Shown: positions 9,630 through 19,857 of the stretch, in pieces
Layout of the letters: each line of letters starts with the position of its first letter
Position numbering within the stretch: the first letter of the stretch is position 1
Assembly: GCA_949752735.1 (NCBI GenBank)
Contig: OX457051.1
Coordinates: 833,501 to 897,500, forward strand
Reading direction: 5' to 3'
Source: Lumbricus terrestris
Taxonomy: Eukaryota; Annelida; Clitellata; Crassiclitellata; Lumbricidae
DNA length: 64,000 bases
Notes under the pieces: model-generated
Database searches by the model: none
What the model saw: only the letters and a program-made list of their open reading frames with translations
Told to the model about the DNA's origin: nothing
Translations under genes and position numbers: made by a program

Positions 9630-10239
9630 GTAATCAATGAGGAGCTTCAAAAACGCAACAGAAGTCTACATGGAGGAATGGACACTTCTGCATGCACTAC
9701 CGCTAGTTTCTTCCAAAGAGTTTCTTACAAAGTTTGCATTTCACACTCTTCTTCTACTTCTTTTATTAATGCACTCACTCGAAAACTGCATGTTCGCTCA
9801 GAGAATGAGATAATGGGTAATGTGTGGAAAATATGGTGAAAAGAAAGTGTCAAATTTCGGGCTTGGAAGAAAATGCCTTGTTGGTGCATGCTTAGCATAT
9901 AACCTATGTATTTCAATGAATTAACATGTTCGTAGTTAAATTTCTGTGTTGGCTGTCCCTGTAGAAGACAATGCTCCTGCAGGGTCTTATGATTGACAAA
10001 GCCCACTCCACACCCATACTTTCCTGTAAACATGGTTGTATATACGCATATAAACATATAGAGATGACAAAATTCGTTTGTAAAACTGATACAAAAGTAC
10101 TTCTGGTCAGAAAGCGGATGTATGACAAAGAAGGCTTGTGCAAAGATAGAGTAATGCACCCAGTCAACATCGCAGCTATAGCATAATGTGAAAAACAAAT
10201 CTGAAAGGAAATTAGTGGGCCCATGCAGTTCCGACTGTG
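9630..10239. other. Spacer with sequence shared with 10955-11025
   Basis: The part around 9840-9955 (GAAGAAAATGCCTTGTTGGT, ACATGTTCG-AGTTAAATT) repeats at 10970-11020, a piece linking modules B and C. No open frame that I can support. Confidence 0.5.
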
Positions 10240-10246
10240 TTATGAA

Positions 10247-10730
10247 ACTTTTACAGATCTGATTGCAGCTTTTAAAGATCAGACGGTCAGTGCAAAGTCA
10301 ATGAGAATAGGAGCGAGGATGCTGACAGGTGGTGGACGATGGAGGAGCTGCGCTTCCTCAACGAAGCACAGGAGCGTTTCAAAACCATGATGCAGCCTCT
10401 GTGGCGTATGCAGCAGGGACTGCGCGAGACTGTAGACGGCGCGGCTGCCACCAACGTCGTTCGTACGGCCGTCGAGGACAGCCAGGGAGCTCTGGAACGA
10501 CTCCATAACGTTTTCGAAGCCACCGTCGCCACAGACTTTCAAAGAACCTTCGGGCGTGCGTGGCCACCAACCCGCCCGCACCGTATCGACGTCGTGTTCG
10601 GAGTCCAGGATTGCCGGAGGCTGCCGCCAACGCGGAAGAAGCAGAAGATGCCGCTGCCGCCAAACGTACGGAAGAGGCATTGGAGCGCTTCAACCGTCTA
10701 TACCCGCGCATATAATGCAACACCGTAAAA
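10247..10730 (+). pseudogene. Module C copy 1 (WWT-RFL alanine-rich family)
   Basis: After an acceptor-like TTTTACAG the frame runs through DADRWWTMEELRFLNEA, then P-L-W-R-M-Q-Q-G-L-R-E-T, an Ala/Val segment, and F-x-R-T-F-G-R-A-W-P-P-T-R-P. Near 10595 the coding style changes frame into a helix-prone tail rich in Ala and Glu (PEAAANAEEAEDAAAAKRTE) ending at a stop at about 10710. One frameshift therefore separates the core from its tail. Copies 2 and 3 lie at 11005 and 11400. The plan (W-x-R-F-L core, F-x-x-x-F-x-R-x-W-P, Ala-rich tail) is the same as module A. Function unknown. Confidence 0.5.
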
Positions 10731-10786
10731 GGGGCGATTCCCCCACCACTCTTGTCTCTGCTGAAGTAGGTTATAGTAGGCAGGAA

Positions 10787-10960
10787 GAAATGATGCGTAG
10801 TGGAAATGTTGCACGAGGCGGCACTTGGTACATAGAACAGTCAAGGTTCTGGGCAAACACCCGGAGACACTTTTACTCTCTTTTCGGTTGCCAACTGTCT
10901 GTGGACCGAAGAGATGACTCGCTAACCAATATGAAGACAGATAATTACATGTCAGTCAAA
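10787..10960 (+). pseudogene. Module B copy 2
   Basis: In one frame: NVARGGTWYIEQSRFW, RRHFYSLFGCQLSVDRRDD and SLTNMKTD without the frameshift that breaks copy 1. It then diverges before the Ala-rich half. It lies between module C copies 1 and 2. Confidence 0.5.
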
Positions 10961-11004
10961 TTTAGGGCTAGGAAGAAAGTGCCTTGTTGGTGCATGCTTA
11001 CATG

Positions 11005-11331
11005 TTCGGAGTTAAATTCAGACGGTCACTCAAAAGGCAAGGAAAGGAGGAGCGAGTATGCTGACAGGTGGTGGACGCTCGAGGAGCTGCACTTCCTCAA
11101 CGAAGTGCAGGAGCATTTCAAAAACATGAAGTAGCCTCTGTGGCGTATGCAGCAGGGACTGCGCGAGACTGCTTATGCCGCCGCCACCGCCGCCGTTCGT
11201 ACGGCCGTCGACGACAGCCAGGGAGCTCTTAAGAGAGTGGAGGCAGAGTTTGACACGACGGTGGCCAGAGCGTTTGCCAGATCCTTCGGGCGTGCGTGGC
11301 CACCCACCAGCCCGCACCCTGTAGAAATTTG
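11005..11331 (+). pseudogene. Module C copy 2
   Basis: SDGHSKGKERRSEYADRWWT leads into LEELHFLNE-x-QEHF, then an in-frame TAG where copy 1 has Gln (before P-L-W). The remainder (MQQGLRET, A-rich, S-F-G-R-A-W-P-P-T) stays in frame and stops at 11331. The single stop makes it a recent pseudogene, or the stop is the true end of a short form. Confidence 0.5.
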
Positions 11332-11399
11332 AAAGGAAATCAGCCTACAGCTGTAGGTCTAATGCAGTTCCGACGAGATGCTGTCTAACGCCTGTGCTA

Positions 11400-11763
11400 T
11401 GAAGCATTTACAGATCTGATGGCAGACGGGAAGGGTGATGACAAGTGGTGGTCGATTGATGAACTGCGCTTCCTCAACGAAGCAAGACCCTGCTGCAGTC
11501 TGTGGCTAATGCAGCTGAGACTGCACGAGACTGCGGACGACGCCGCCGTTCGTATGGCCGTCGATGACAACCAGGGAGCTCATTTAGTTTTCGACATGAT
11601 GGTGTCATTTGAAAGGTCCTTCGGGCGTGCGTGGCCATTGACCCGCCCACACCGTGTCTGTATATATTTATCTTTCTGTAAGTATTCCTACATGTGTATT
11701 CCTTGCTCTGCTTCTCAATGTCGTTCCCCTATCCTTGTGGGTCCTGCACACATGAATGAATAA
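11400..11763 (+). pseudogene. Module C copy 3
   Basis: Preceded by an acceptor-like ATTTACAG plus ATCTGAT, as in copy 1. The frame gives MADGKGDDKWWSIDELRFLN, R-L-H-E-T, R-M-A-V-D-D and S-F-G-R-A-W-P, with a short deletion in the middle. It stays open for 114 codons but ends in unrelated sequence, so it is probably a partial copy. Confidence 0.45.
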
Positions 11764-13109
11764 CTGGAAGCTTATATTCTATTCATACGGCTATCGATAC
11801 TGATAAAATTATTATGCCTTCTGTCGTCGTCTGTAGCCGAGCAACGTCCGGGAAACACGCCAGCGTTACGTAAATTAAGGTAGTTAGGCATCCACAATGT
11901 CATGTCAGTTGAGATGGTGAGAGGCGAGCGCAATCTCGGTGCAGTATCGAAAAACGGACTGACTGGAAGCTCCTCAGCAATCTCTGCAGCCTTGTAACAA
12001 AAGACATACATGCACTGGTGTGAGAGTGATATGTGAGGTAGGCAAACGAGTAGATCAAGAAGGCGCTCGACGAATTAGATTTTCTTGACTATTTCTTCGT
12101 CGGTTCTGCCGACTCATCATGAAAGCTCAGTCATGAGGGAAAAATATAATTTATGCTAATGTAGTGTTACCTGCGGAGAGAGATGTCAATCAGACTATTT
12201 GCCAGCCTCCTTGGTGGGTTAACTCTTTGGGGATTCATTGCCGCTGGAGGTAGCAGACACAGAGAGCTATAATAGCGAGTGCTAAGCGGTATTCGGGAGC
12301 TCAGAAGGTATTGTGTGCATTTTAGTCTATCAACATCTGATGCGCTGGTTAACAAGAACAATCCACCGCCCGAGTTGCTAGGGGGCTACACCCTACGGTC
12401 TCTATCCTTCGTCATCCCCGTGTACTCGCACGTTCACCAGAGGGAACTGAGTGATCCGAGAAAATCGGGTCAACATGGAAATTTCTCCAGCGTTCAAGAC
12501 TGCCTCATGCCTTCCTGGAAGTCGTCTTCCACTGTGAGCATCAGAATACACGACTTGATGATCGCTAAGTTCTAAGAGCCTCTCCGCGGCATGCAGCATC
12601 TTCGTGCGCTCTCTGTGTTCGGGAAACGTCTGACAGTCAGGAAAGATGGGATTGCTTTCATTCATGCAACCGAGTGCAACCGTCCTACTTAAAGTCTTCA
12701 GTCATGCCTACTTACCGAACGCTCCTATTCCCTGGAATGTCTATTGCATGGAATGAATCGGCGATGAAAGCAATTATGTCATGCAGTTATGACAGATATA
12801 TATATATATATGTATAAATACAAATTTTAAAATTATATTGCAAAGGAACTCTATAATTAGAGATGGCATTATAGATGTTTGCTGATATTTTTTCAGCTGG
12901 ATTTTTGAATACGTTATTTTTTTTCCGTTCAGGTATCATGTATGTAGCTTGCAACAGAGCATTCTAACTACAGATTTTTTATGATTTTTCTGATATCATT
13001 TTTCTGATATCATTTTTGTCCGATTTTATGAATGTCATATCGCGTGTATATGCAAAATTGATTATTCAGATCACTACAGTGATTGTTTTTAAATGCATTA
13101 TTCAGAAGT
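11764..13109. other. Unassigned stretch before the RTE insertion
   Basis: Short open frames exist on both strands: 12279-12575 plus, and 12402-12665 minus with an IFPDCQTFPEHRERTKMLHA stretch. None is recognised or repeated in the window. An (AT)n run lies at 12798-12812. I see nothing else. Confidence 0.3.
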
Positions 13110-13120
13110 AATTATGCAAG

Positions 13121-14668
13121 ACTGAAGACAGAGAATAACAACCAGGATAAACTAGGTCACACACTCAGAGGAGAAATTGAAGAAGCGATCAAAAACCAAA
13201 AAAAGAGGAAAGCACCGGGGGAAGACAACATCACATCAGAAATGATAAGGGAAGGAGATGAGTGCTCAGTGGAAATGATGCACACCCTGTGCAACAGGAT
13301 ATACCAAGAAAAGAAATGCTGGACTGGGGAAAGGCTATCATAGTCCCCATACACAAGAAAAAGGACAAAACCATCTGCAGCAACTACAGAGGAATCAGCC
13401 TTCTAAGCGTGCCTGGGAAGGTGTACACCAGAGTCCTGCAACAACAACTACGGAAGTATGTGGAGGAAATAGTAGGGGAGGAACAAGCAGGTTTCAGAAG
13501 AGGAAGGGGAACAGTGGACCAAATATTCACAATCAGGCAACTAGCGGAGAAATACTACGAAAAGAACAAGGTGATATATAACAACTTTATAGACTTCAGA
13601 CAGGCTTTCGACAGCGTTTGGCAGCAGGGGCTATGGAGAGTGATGTGGAACTACGGAATACCAGAGGAGCTAGTGGAACTACTGGAGGACCTGTATAGTA
13701 AGACGATAAGCGCAGTGAGAGTAGACGGGGAACTAACGGAATGGTTCAGAGTGCATGTTGGAGTAAGACAAGGCTGTGGTCTATCCCCATACCTATTCAA
13801 CCTGATACTGGAGGCAATGATGGACATAGCGCTGGCAGATACAGAAATAGGAGTGAGAATAAATGGAGAAGTAGTCAACAACCTAAGATTCGCAGACGAT
13901 ATTGATCTGATGGCGGAAAGCGAAAGCCAACTGCAGGAGCTAACGACCAGGGTACACGAAAGTAGTAAAAGATTCGGGCTCAGGATCAATGGAGAGAAGA
14001 CCAAAACAATGACAATTAGTAAGAAAAAAGAGAAGATAACCATCAACTTGGAAGGAGAGGAGCTGGAGCAGGTGACGGAATTTGTGTACCTGGGGGGTGT
14101 AATTACGGAAGACGCAGAGTCGACAAGGGACATAAGGAAAAGAATTGGGCTGGCGTCAGCAATGTTTGGAAAGCTGAGGAAACTATGGAAATCAGGCAAC
14201 ATCTCAACAAGAACAAAAACCAAGCTATATGAAACACTGGTGTTACCGGTACTCATGTATGGAGCAGAGTCTTGGTGCGTGAAAAAGGAGGACAAGAGAA
14301 GACTGCTGGTGGCGGAGATGGGATGGCTACGAGGTCTACTGAATAGATCACGAAGAGAAAAGATACGAAATGAGGTAACACGAGAAGAACTAGGACAGAC
14401 GGAAACAGTAGTGGAAAGAATAAAGAAAAGAAGACTAACATGGTATGGACATGTGATCAGGATGGAGAGCGGAAGAATGCCGGCAAAGGCGCTGCACGGA
14501 GAAGTGGAAGGAACGAGGAGCAGAGGACGGCCAAAGAAGAAATGGATAGATAACGTACTGGAGGACATAGAAGACAGAGGATTGGAGCTAAGAAAGGCAA
14601 TAGAACTCGCAAGAGACCGGCCGAAATGGAGAAGTTTTGTTAGAGCCTCATCGTCGGTGAACACTTGA
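13121..14668 (+). pseudogene. RTE-like reverse transcriptase, truncated and frameshifted
   Basis: It lacks the N-terminal endonuclease. The fingers start with KKRKAPGEDNITSEM, then a one-base shift near 13316 moves into the long frame ending 14668. There the RT motifs follow in order: NYRGISLL, GFRRGRGTVDQIF, motif A F-I-D-F-x-x-A-F-D, motif B QGCGLSPYLFN, and the catalytic FADD of motif C, then YLGG. The C-terminus (WYGHVIRM, RGRPKKKW, DRPKWR) is typical of RTE-type elements. All core catalytic residues remain. The long minus-strand frame in the same place is a shadow. Confidence 0.9.
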
Positions 14669-14690
14669 CGGAGGAGAAAGAAAGAGAAAA
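13121..14690 (+). mobile_element. 5'-truncated RTE-like LINE with target duplication
   Basis: The element is bounded by an 11-bp direct repeat AATTATGCAAG at 13110-13120 and 14691-14701, the hallmark of target-primed insertion. It begins inside the reverse transcriptase linker and ends in a purine tail (GAAAGAAAGAGAAAA), both typical of 5' truncation. Length is 1570 bp, against over 3 kb for complete relatives. Confidence 0.9.
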
Positions 14691-14762
14691 AATTATGCAA
14701 GTGTTTTTTCCCATGTGTTTTAATTATGCATACTTCATTGTTCACAGTGTATTTATGCGTGT

Positions 14763-15090
14763 CAGAGAAATAAAAAAATTATTAATGAAAAACAATACGA
14801 TTTTTTGGGAGCTAACGACTCTTGATAAAAACAGGCATTTTTATTTACTTCCAAAAAATCACAAACCCATGGAGAAATAGCCCCATATAGACATGTCAGA
14901 AGGCAGACCTATTGTGGGCGACTGCGCCACTGAATCTCGTAGAATAAGTGACCTTATAGATTATTTTTTAAAACCGCTTGCCACCAAACACAGATCCTAC
15001 CTTAAGGATACATATGATTTTTTCCCAAAATAAAAAAATTGTTTGTTGGTCGCAGCCCTTTACACCAATATGAATATTAACCTTTACCAA
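14763..15090 (+). pseudogene. Penelope-like reverse transcriptase fragment
   Basis: One frame reads F-Y-L-L-P-K-N-H-K-P, a TAG where Trp is expected, then EGRPIVGDCATES, a hydrophobic linker, SYLKDTYDFF, a stop, and LLVAALYTNM. These are the ordered blocks of Penelope-like RT (YLLPKIHK, GRPIVS, S-Y-x-K-D-T, ALYTNI). Two stops show it is dead. Only the N-terminal third is present; no GIY-YIG endonuclease is visible. Confidence 0.7.
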
Positions 15091-15472
15091 TCCAATAAAA
15101 TTTTTATAACAGCACCTCCAGATCCAATATAACTGACCGCTTGACCGTCTTCTGACCGTCCAACTTCTCTATTGTTGTCCGAGGTACAGAACGGAATGGG
15201 ATTTGAATAATGTGACAAGTGACACTTGCAGCCTATCTACCGCGTGAATGAGACTTGTATGAAGCTGCCCAGGAGGAGCAAATTAGCTGACGGCTCTCGT
15301 GCGATACATGTTTACCGATCTATGGGATAATTCACAAGCTACCGTCAGTGACCACTGGGTCACTTTGGTGGCCAATATTGATCATAAAATTTCTATGCCA
15401 TACCCCGCCCAAATCCAATAAAATTTAGGTAATATGGGCCTTTGCATATGTACACAATTCATTACATATATA

Positions 15473-15474
15473 TA

Positions 15475-15512
<38 letters not shown>

Positions 15513-15592
15513 TGTGCCTGGCGAAAATGAAAAGAGATAGATGATACAGACAGGAATACATATACAGACAGACAGATAGACAGATAGATAGT
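15473..15592. repeat. (AT)n and (GACA/GATA)n microsatellites
   Basis: Two simple-sequence tracts separated by about 45 bp. Confidence 0.9.
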
Positions 15593-16213
15593 AAGGTTGA
15601 GTGATTGAAACCTGGGCCAAGTCGACAGACACGACATTCCTTCCCATCATTTTGTGGCTCTGAAAAGAGCCGTTTGTTATGAGCTGTCCAATGCCCATCC
15701 TACTTCAATTTTGCTTGAGTGTGCCACAGCTATATATGCAGAATGCAGCAAGCAGCAGATGGTCTCATAGTGTTTAGCTAATTAGTTGCAAATGAACAGA
15801 TAAGCTAGCCTTTGAAATGCCAGTATGACTGGTCTATTCAAGACTTACGGATGGCCCTTTTAGCTAATTAGGACTGAGCTATGTCTACTACCTGTACAAG
15901 GCAGCCCATGCAATAACTAATGAGCCGATAGTGTGTCCTTTGAAATATAGATACAGGCACTGTTCTATGCAAGACCTATGCAGCAGCCAAGCGGATCGGC
16001 TTGGTCAGCTAATTGGAAGTGAATGCTCAGGGTAAACAAATGTCGCCGAACGACCTCAACAGTCGGTATCTGACATTTGAGATACATTTGACGCCAGGAA
16101 TACTGCCTGTATAGCTTCATCCATTGAAATGGTAATGAAGCAGAATAGTTAATAAGGCATCGAAATGCATTGGGCAGTATAGTGGCCTGAGGAGCGGAAC
16201 GACATATTTGAAC

Positions 16214-16231
16214 GGGCCACTATAGTGGCCC
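16214..16231. repeat. 18-bp perfect palindrome with flanking half copies
   Basis: GGGCCACTATAGTGGCCC is its own reverse complement. Its core TATAGTGGCC plus a similar right flank (AAGGAGTGGAA / GAGGAGCGGAA) occurs also at 16179-16202, and CACTATAGTGG again at 16252-16262. It could be a protein-binding site or a chance duplication. Confidence 0.6.
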
Positions 16232-16389
16232 AAGGAGTGGAAAAGGTTAATCGCACTATAGTGGTGGTAAAACGCCCATTTAAACGCAACCCATCTTCTA
16301 ACAGACCTGACAAACAAATTATTGAACTCCTAGAATTGATTAAATGAAAAGTAATGATTTCTCCTTTAATATAGAGTTCTTTCATCAAA

Positions 16390-16555
16390 TTTTTGGGAGC
16401 CTCACTTCAAATGCCAGCATTTATGAAAGGAAGGCATCAGCTGACAGCCTTAGAAGTTGACAAAAGTAGGTCAATTTCAAACGTTCGCATACACGCTGAG
16501 AGAGTAATTGGATCAGGGCGGCAGAAGTACACTAATCTGGAAGGTTCTTTACACC
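16390..16555 (+). pseudogene. DDE_Tnp_4-type transposase C-terminal fragment
   Basis: The frame reads L-Q-M-P-A-F-M-K-G-R-H-Q-L, then V-D-K-S-R-S-I-S-N-V-R-I-H-A-E-R-V-I-G. This is the end of the catalytic domain of the DDE_Tnp_4 family (Harbinger/ISL2EU-type and THAP-associated transposases), where R-I-H-x-E-R holds the third catalytic acid. The first two catalytic residues are missing. The open frame passes straight into module A copy 1. A matching N-terminal helix-turn-helix piece of such a transposase lies at 45406-45630. Confidence 0.65.
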
Positions 16556-16599
16556 TTGATTTTGGTTCAAAGACGTCCTATGACATTGAACCATTGCTG

Positions 16600-16775
16600 G
16601 ATAAGTTCAGATGGGGAGACACCGAGTCGAGCCGAGCCTGGTCGCTTGCGGAAGTGCGCTTCCTGCATCAGGCGCAGGAGACATTTTACCGGGAGTTAGG
16701 CCCTCTGTGTGCAATGAGCAGAGCCGTGGGCCAGCATGCCACGGACATTGAGACTTCGACATTACGTTCACCTCC
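16600..16775 (+). pseudogene. Module A copy 1 (WSL-RFL alanine-rich family)
   Basis: The block SRAWSLAEVRFLHQAQETF is followed by YRELGPLCAMSRAVGQHA. Nine or more other copies in the window repeat this pattern: W-[ST]-[LI]-A-E-V-x-[FL]-L-H, then A, then F, then P-L, then V. In fuller copies (23489, 48061) the module continues with a Leu/Ala helix, K-S-S-[VF]-A-x-x-A-A-K, a Phe-rich helix, a C-V-A-A-A-D-E-A segment and an Ala-rich end of about 30 residues. I do not recognise the family. Here it is fused in frame to transposase sequence and loses homology after about 16775. Confidence 0.45.
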
Positions 16776-17159
16776 GCATGCGTCCCTACTTCACATCGGA
16801 GCGCGAGCACCATGCACCAGCAGGCCAGTAGCGCGTATACTTGTACAACGTGGGAGATTATATATTCGACCAGTATCTGCAGAGTCGATGTGGTGGAGCG
16901 TGTGCGGTTGGCGGTGGAGTTCTGCACAGGAGCAAAGATCTTTGGTTCCACTGTCGTCAGGAGCAGGCGGCTGGCTCCTCCAATACTACAGCCTCGACGG
17001 ACAGGTGCAGGACGACTGTAACAGCCGACTGTTCCTGGCGGCATTCGAGGAGACAAGAGAATAGATGTCGTAACTCGTCCGTCATGTGTACGTCGTAGGG
17101 TGTTATACATTTTAAACGCTTCTTCTTCTGTTTAGACAGTGCGCTGTCTTTTTTTCAAA

Positions 17160-17372
17160 TAATATTATGACCGATGGATTCGTTCGTGGATGCCTGTGTC
17201 TGTTGCTGGAAGCCATGCAGCGATGGAACACGGTTGGAGGGATGCGATACAGGTGCTCTCTGCCTGGTTGATGAATCGGGAGCAACTTTTCCATGGAATT
17301 TGACGCGTCTCAATGGTTGAGTTCAACACATCCAAGCGACAGATGGCCGCAAACTCCTTGGAAAAGGATCTG
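17160..17372 (+). pseudogene. Piece of the SVAGSYAAM exon plus a polymerase scrap
   Basis: The region around 17200-17250 matches 22620-22680 and 37275-37320 (S-V-A-G-S-x-A-A-M-E-H-x-W-x-D). After it, 17333-17372 carries FNTSKRQMAANS-x-EKDLF, a short piece of the family B polymerase relic at position 72. Two unrelated relics are therefore joined. Confidence 0.45.
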
Positions 17373-17539
17373 TTCAGCAGTGGAGTGCACCTGGTCGGTG
17401 CTGCAGGATGAAGTTATGAATATGGTGAAGAGGGACTTTGAACGTCAAAGATGCCATCGTGCACATATATAGGCCAAAATACAAACAAGTTTTAAAAAAT
17501 GTATTCGATGTGTTTGACAACTCTACTTCATGGAAGGTT

Positions 17540-17940
17540 AAGCCTGGAAATACCGAGACTCGGTTCGAGGCTCTGTTAGCTCTTCGTGACAGAGTTCTGG
17601 AAGGGGTGAGGGCCTTGCACGGTATAGCACAGACAGTGAATTTTGACAAATCTTCAGCCAAGCTTGGCCAGGGCCCGTTCCGAACTGGGACAACATTGCC
17701 GAATGCGTTGCGGCAGAGGATGAGGCAGACGAAAGGTTTTGAACCAAGACACACACCCTCTTCGTGAACTGTACGCAGCTGTGCGTGAACTTGCAGCGAA
17801 AGCTGCAAGCTATGATGGAAAGTTGGAAAGAGCTCTCACCGACTTCGCCAAAATGAGTTCGGTCGCAGCAACAGCTGCCAAAGACGCCTTCCTCCGTAGC
17901 TTGGGTTTTGAGAAGTGTCTACAGTTTGGGTTACTTTACC
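17540..17940 (+). pseudogene. Module A copy 2, frameshifted
   Basis: Pieces in different frames: S-Q-A-W-P-G-P-V-P-N-W-D-N-I-A-E-C-V-A-A-E-D-E-A-D (about 17650-17735), then from 17745 PLRELYAAVRELAAKAAS, E-R-A-L-T-D-F, S-S-V-A-A-T-A-A-K-D-A-F-L-R-S. It is collinear with copy 3 at 23489, which is the cleanest of this subtype. The last block (K-E-F-F-E-T-F in copy 3) seems to be continued by V-K-E-F-L-E-R-Y at about 18006, after an AG and before a GTAAGT. Confidence 0.45.
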
Positions 17941-18336
17941 GAGTACGTTAGAGTTGATGTGTTTTATGATTATACGCCTGTGTTTTAGTTCACTTAATTA
18001 CAGAGTGAAGGAGTTTTTGGAGAGATATGTAAGTGACTCTGATTTCAGGTCATGGAATGTATTTTTATACATGTGTGTGTGGCTTCCAGTCATACACGTG
18101 TTTATTATATATTTAGAGTAGACAAGTAAATATACTTAGTTGTATACTATAGTATAGCTGACATTTGTCATGTGCTTTATGCATGTTGTGTTGGCTTAAG
18201 TTAAGCTAGTAATGGACATCAGTGTCAAGTAGCATGGATCGAAATGAACAATATCATGACAGAGCTGATAGAGTTAATGTACGCTATTTTTCAAGTGAAA
18301 GCAAGAAGTTATAGGACATTATTGCAATATTTTTAG

Positions 18337-18672
18337 GTGACTCAGGGTGTTTCAGCAGTCAAATCGAATCAACACGATGACTACTATCAACACGACGGAA
18401 GTCGCTACTACGTTTCCATCAACAAGCGTTTCAAATGCGTAAACATCCATCGTTATTTCCTTCCGCCAAACTGCGATAAGGAGATACCGTCGAGGAGTGG
18501 CATAGCTCTCCGTCTGGATGAATGGTCTCTTCTGCTCCAAAAAATCCCATCCCTACATGAACGCATACCAGAATTGAAAGGCGCTACATCATGCAATGGA
18601 GCATTGGATCATTTCAACCATCAGGATTATTTCAACTGTAAGCAGTGTAACCCATTCCAAATGAAATCATAA
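18337..18672 (+). CDS. PC4/p15-like domain, terminal exon
   Basis: After a TTTTTAG acceptor the frame runs 111 codons to a stop. The segment RYYVSINKRFKCVNIHRYFL, then P-x-x-x-G-I-A-L-R-L-D-E-W-x-x-L, matches the pattern of the PC4/p15 (Sub1) single-strand-DNA-binding domain: strand, 'V-x-I-R-x-Y', then 'K-G-I-x-L-x-x-x-x-W'. A C-terminal C-x-...-C-K-Q-C segment follows, as in several invertebrate single-domain relatives. No ATG starts the frame, so it needs an upstream exon; a possible one ends with GTAAGT at 18029. AATAAA at 18681-18686 could be its poly(A) signal. It may be a live gene or element-borne. Confidence 0.55.
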   Translation: MTQGVSAVKSNQHDDYYQHDGSRYYVSINKRFKCVNIHRYFLPPNCDKEIPSRSGIALRLDEWSLLLQKIPSLHERIPELKGATSCNGALDHFNHQDYFNCKQCNPFQMKS

Positions 18673-18680
18673 AATTTCTG

Positions 18681-18686
18681 AATAAA
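18681..18686 (+). promoter_or_regulatory. Poly(A) signal after PC4-like exon
   Basis: AATAAA lies 9 bases downstream of the PC4-like stop codon, the right order for a 3' end. Confidence 0.5.
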
Positions 18687-18951
18687 GAGACATTTTTCAC
18701 TTCATGAACAATTTTCAGAAATGAAGTTTGCAAAACCATATTATTTAGACTTAAATAAAAGAAATGTTGTCGTATAACTGTGGAGCATAGTTGTGTGAGT
18801 CATTTTTCTTTATAATTAATTTTAGGTTTTAGCCTGAGTAAATTTTATAAATAAATGCATTCTCTTTTGCTTTTTTATCTTGTATAATGCTTGATGATGG
18901 AGTACATGCGATTAATTACAACCACAGCATGCAGTTACAAAACTCTCAATA

Positions 18952-19247
18952 TTGCTTCGATTATTATTAATAACAGAAAGACTCTTACGCACTGTTAGGT
19001 CACAAAATTTCATAAGGACAGCAACAGACGAGCACACCAGTCTGTTCGGGGAGACGTCATCGGCAGACACTTACATACGAAGTGTTTCCATCGTTGACAC
19101 TGCTGTGGATGCAGCCGATGCTGCTGAAAAGGCCGTCATGGTTGCAGAAAAAGCTGTTGCTGCCTTGTGCGCAGTTGCTGCAGCGGCACTGCCATGGGCA
19201 AACAGCGTGCCTACTTCCACCCTATGTGCCAACAATCCTGTGCTCTA
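18952..19247 (+). CDS. Module B copy 3, Ala-rich half
   Basis: The open frame covers EHTSLFGETSSAD, then a helix-forming run rich in Ala, Val, Asp and Glu (VDTAVDAADAAEKAVMVAEK) and ends with S-V-P-T-S-T-L-C-A. It equals the second half of the module seen in 9253 and 44680. The WSI-RFW half is missing here but appears, separately, just downstream at 19350. A GTTAG-like boundary near 18995 may be a splice site. Function unknown. Confidence 0.4.
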
Positions 19248-19319
19248 AGAATCGCGTACACTTACGCTATAACTGAAATGCCAAGAATGCATATATTTTA
19301 AAAACAGGCAAATGATATT

Positions 19320-19765
19320 GTGCATGGACAAGTTGCGCGCAGAGCCAGAGACATAGAAATGAGACGTCGTTGCAATGCCGCACGGGGCGACAATTGGTCC
19401 ATAGAACAGTAGAGGTTCTGGGGGAAAATCCGGAAAGACTTTTAGGCTCTCTTCGGTCGTAAACTGTTCTTGCAATGAAGAAATGACTTGTTAACCGATC
19501 CGAAGGTGATTTTGTAAAAAAAACAGCAGCAGAAGTGCACACCTGTTTGTTCGGGGAGACGCTGTCTGCAAAGATTCACATCCTAGCGTCTCCGTTGTTG
19601 ATGCCATTGCTGCCCCATCTGCAGTCACAATGGCACAAGCAAACCGCATATCTCCTTCCACCCAAGGCACCAACCATCTTGTGCCACGCACCTGTTGAAT
19701 ACGACAATCTGACTCAACATGTGAATGAAGCTGGAAAACAATTCGTAACTGACAAGGAACTTTGA
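19320..19765 (+). pseudogene. Module B copy 4, full length but decayed
   Basis: The DNA aligns end to end with copies 1 and 3 (GGGGCGACAATTGGTCCATA ... GTTCGGGGAGACGCTGTC), but stops and frameshifts interrupt it, for example a TAG in the S-R-F-W block. The last part stays open as HTCLFGETLSA. Confidence 0.55.
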
Positions 19766-19857
19766 AAACGCAACAGATGTCTCGAGAGAGGGTATAGATG
19801 TAGGCAGCGATCATATTCCAGCAGCAGGCTGTGCACCCGTTTTCTCCATAACCTGAC

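Larger units (their letters stand above)
15091..16389. other. Non-coding stretch with microsatellites and short dispersed repeats
   Basis: Holds an (AT)n run at 15473-15509, a (GATA/CAGA)n tract at 15552-15592, and three loosely similar blocks around TTTAGCTAATTAG (15774, 15859, 15998). A perfect 18-bp palindrome lies at 16214-16231. No gene supported. Confidence 0.5.

Noticed and set aside
13651..14745. 364-codon minus-strand frame
   Set aside because: Shadow of the reverse transcriptase gene on the other strand; it has no domain of its own and is Ser/Leu-rich as expected from the antisense of Lys/Glu-rich codons.
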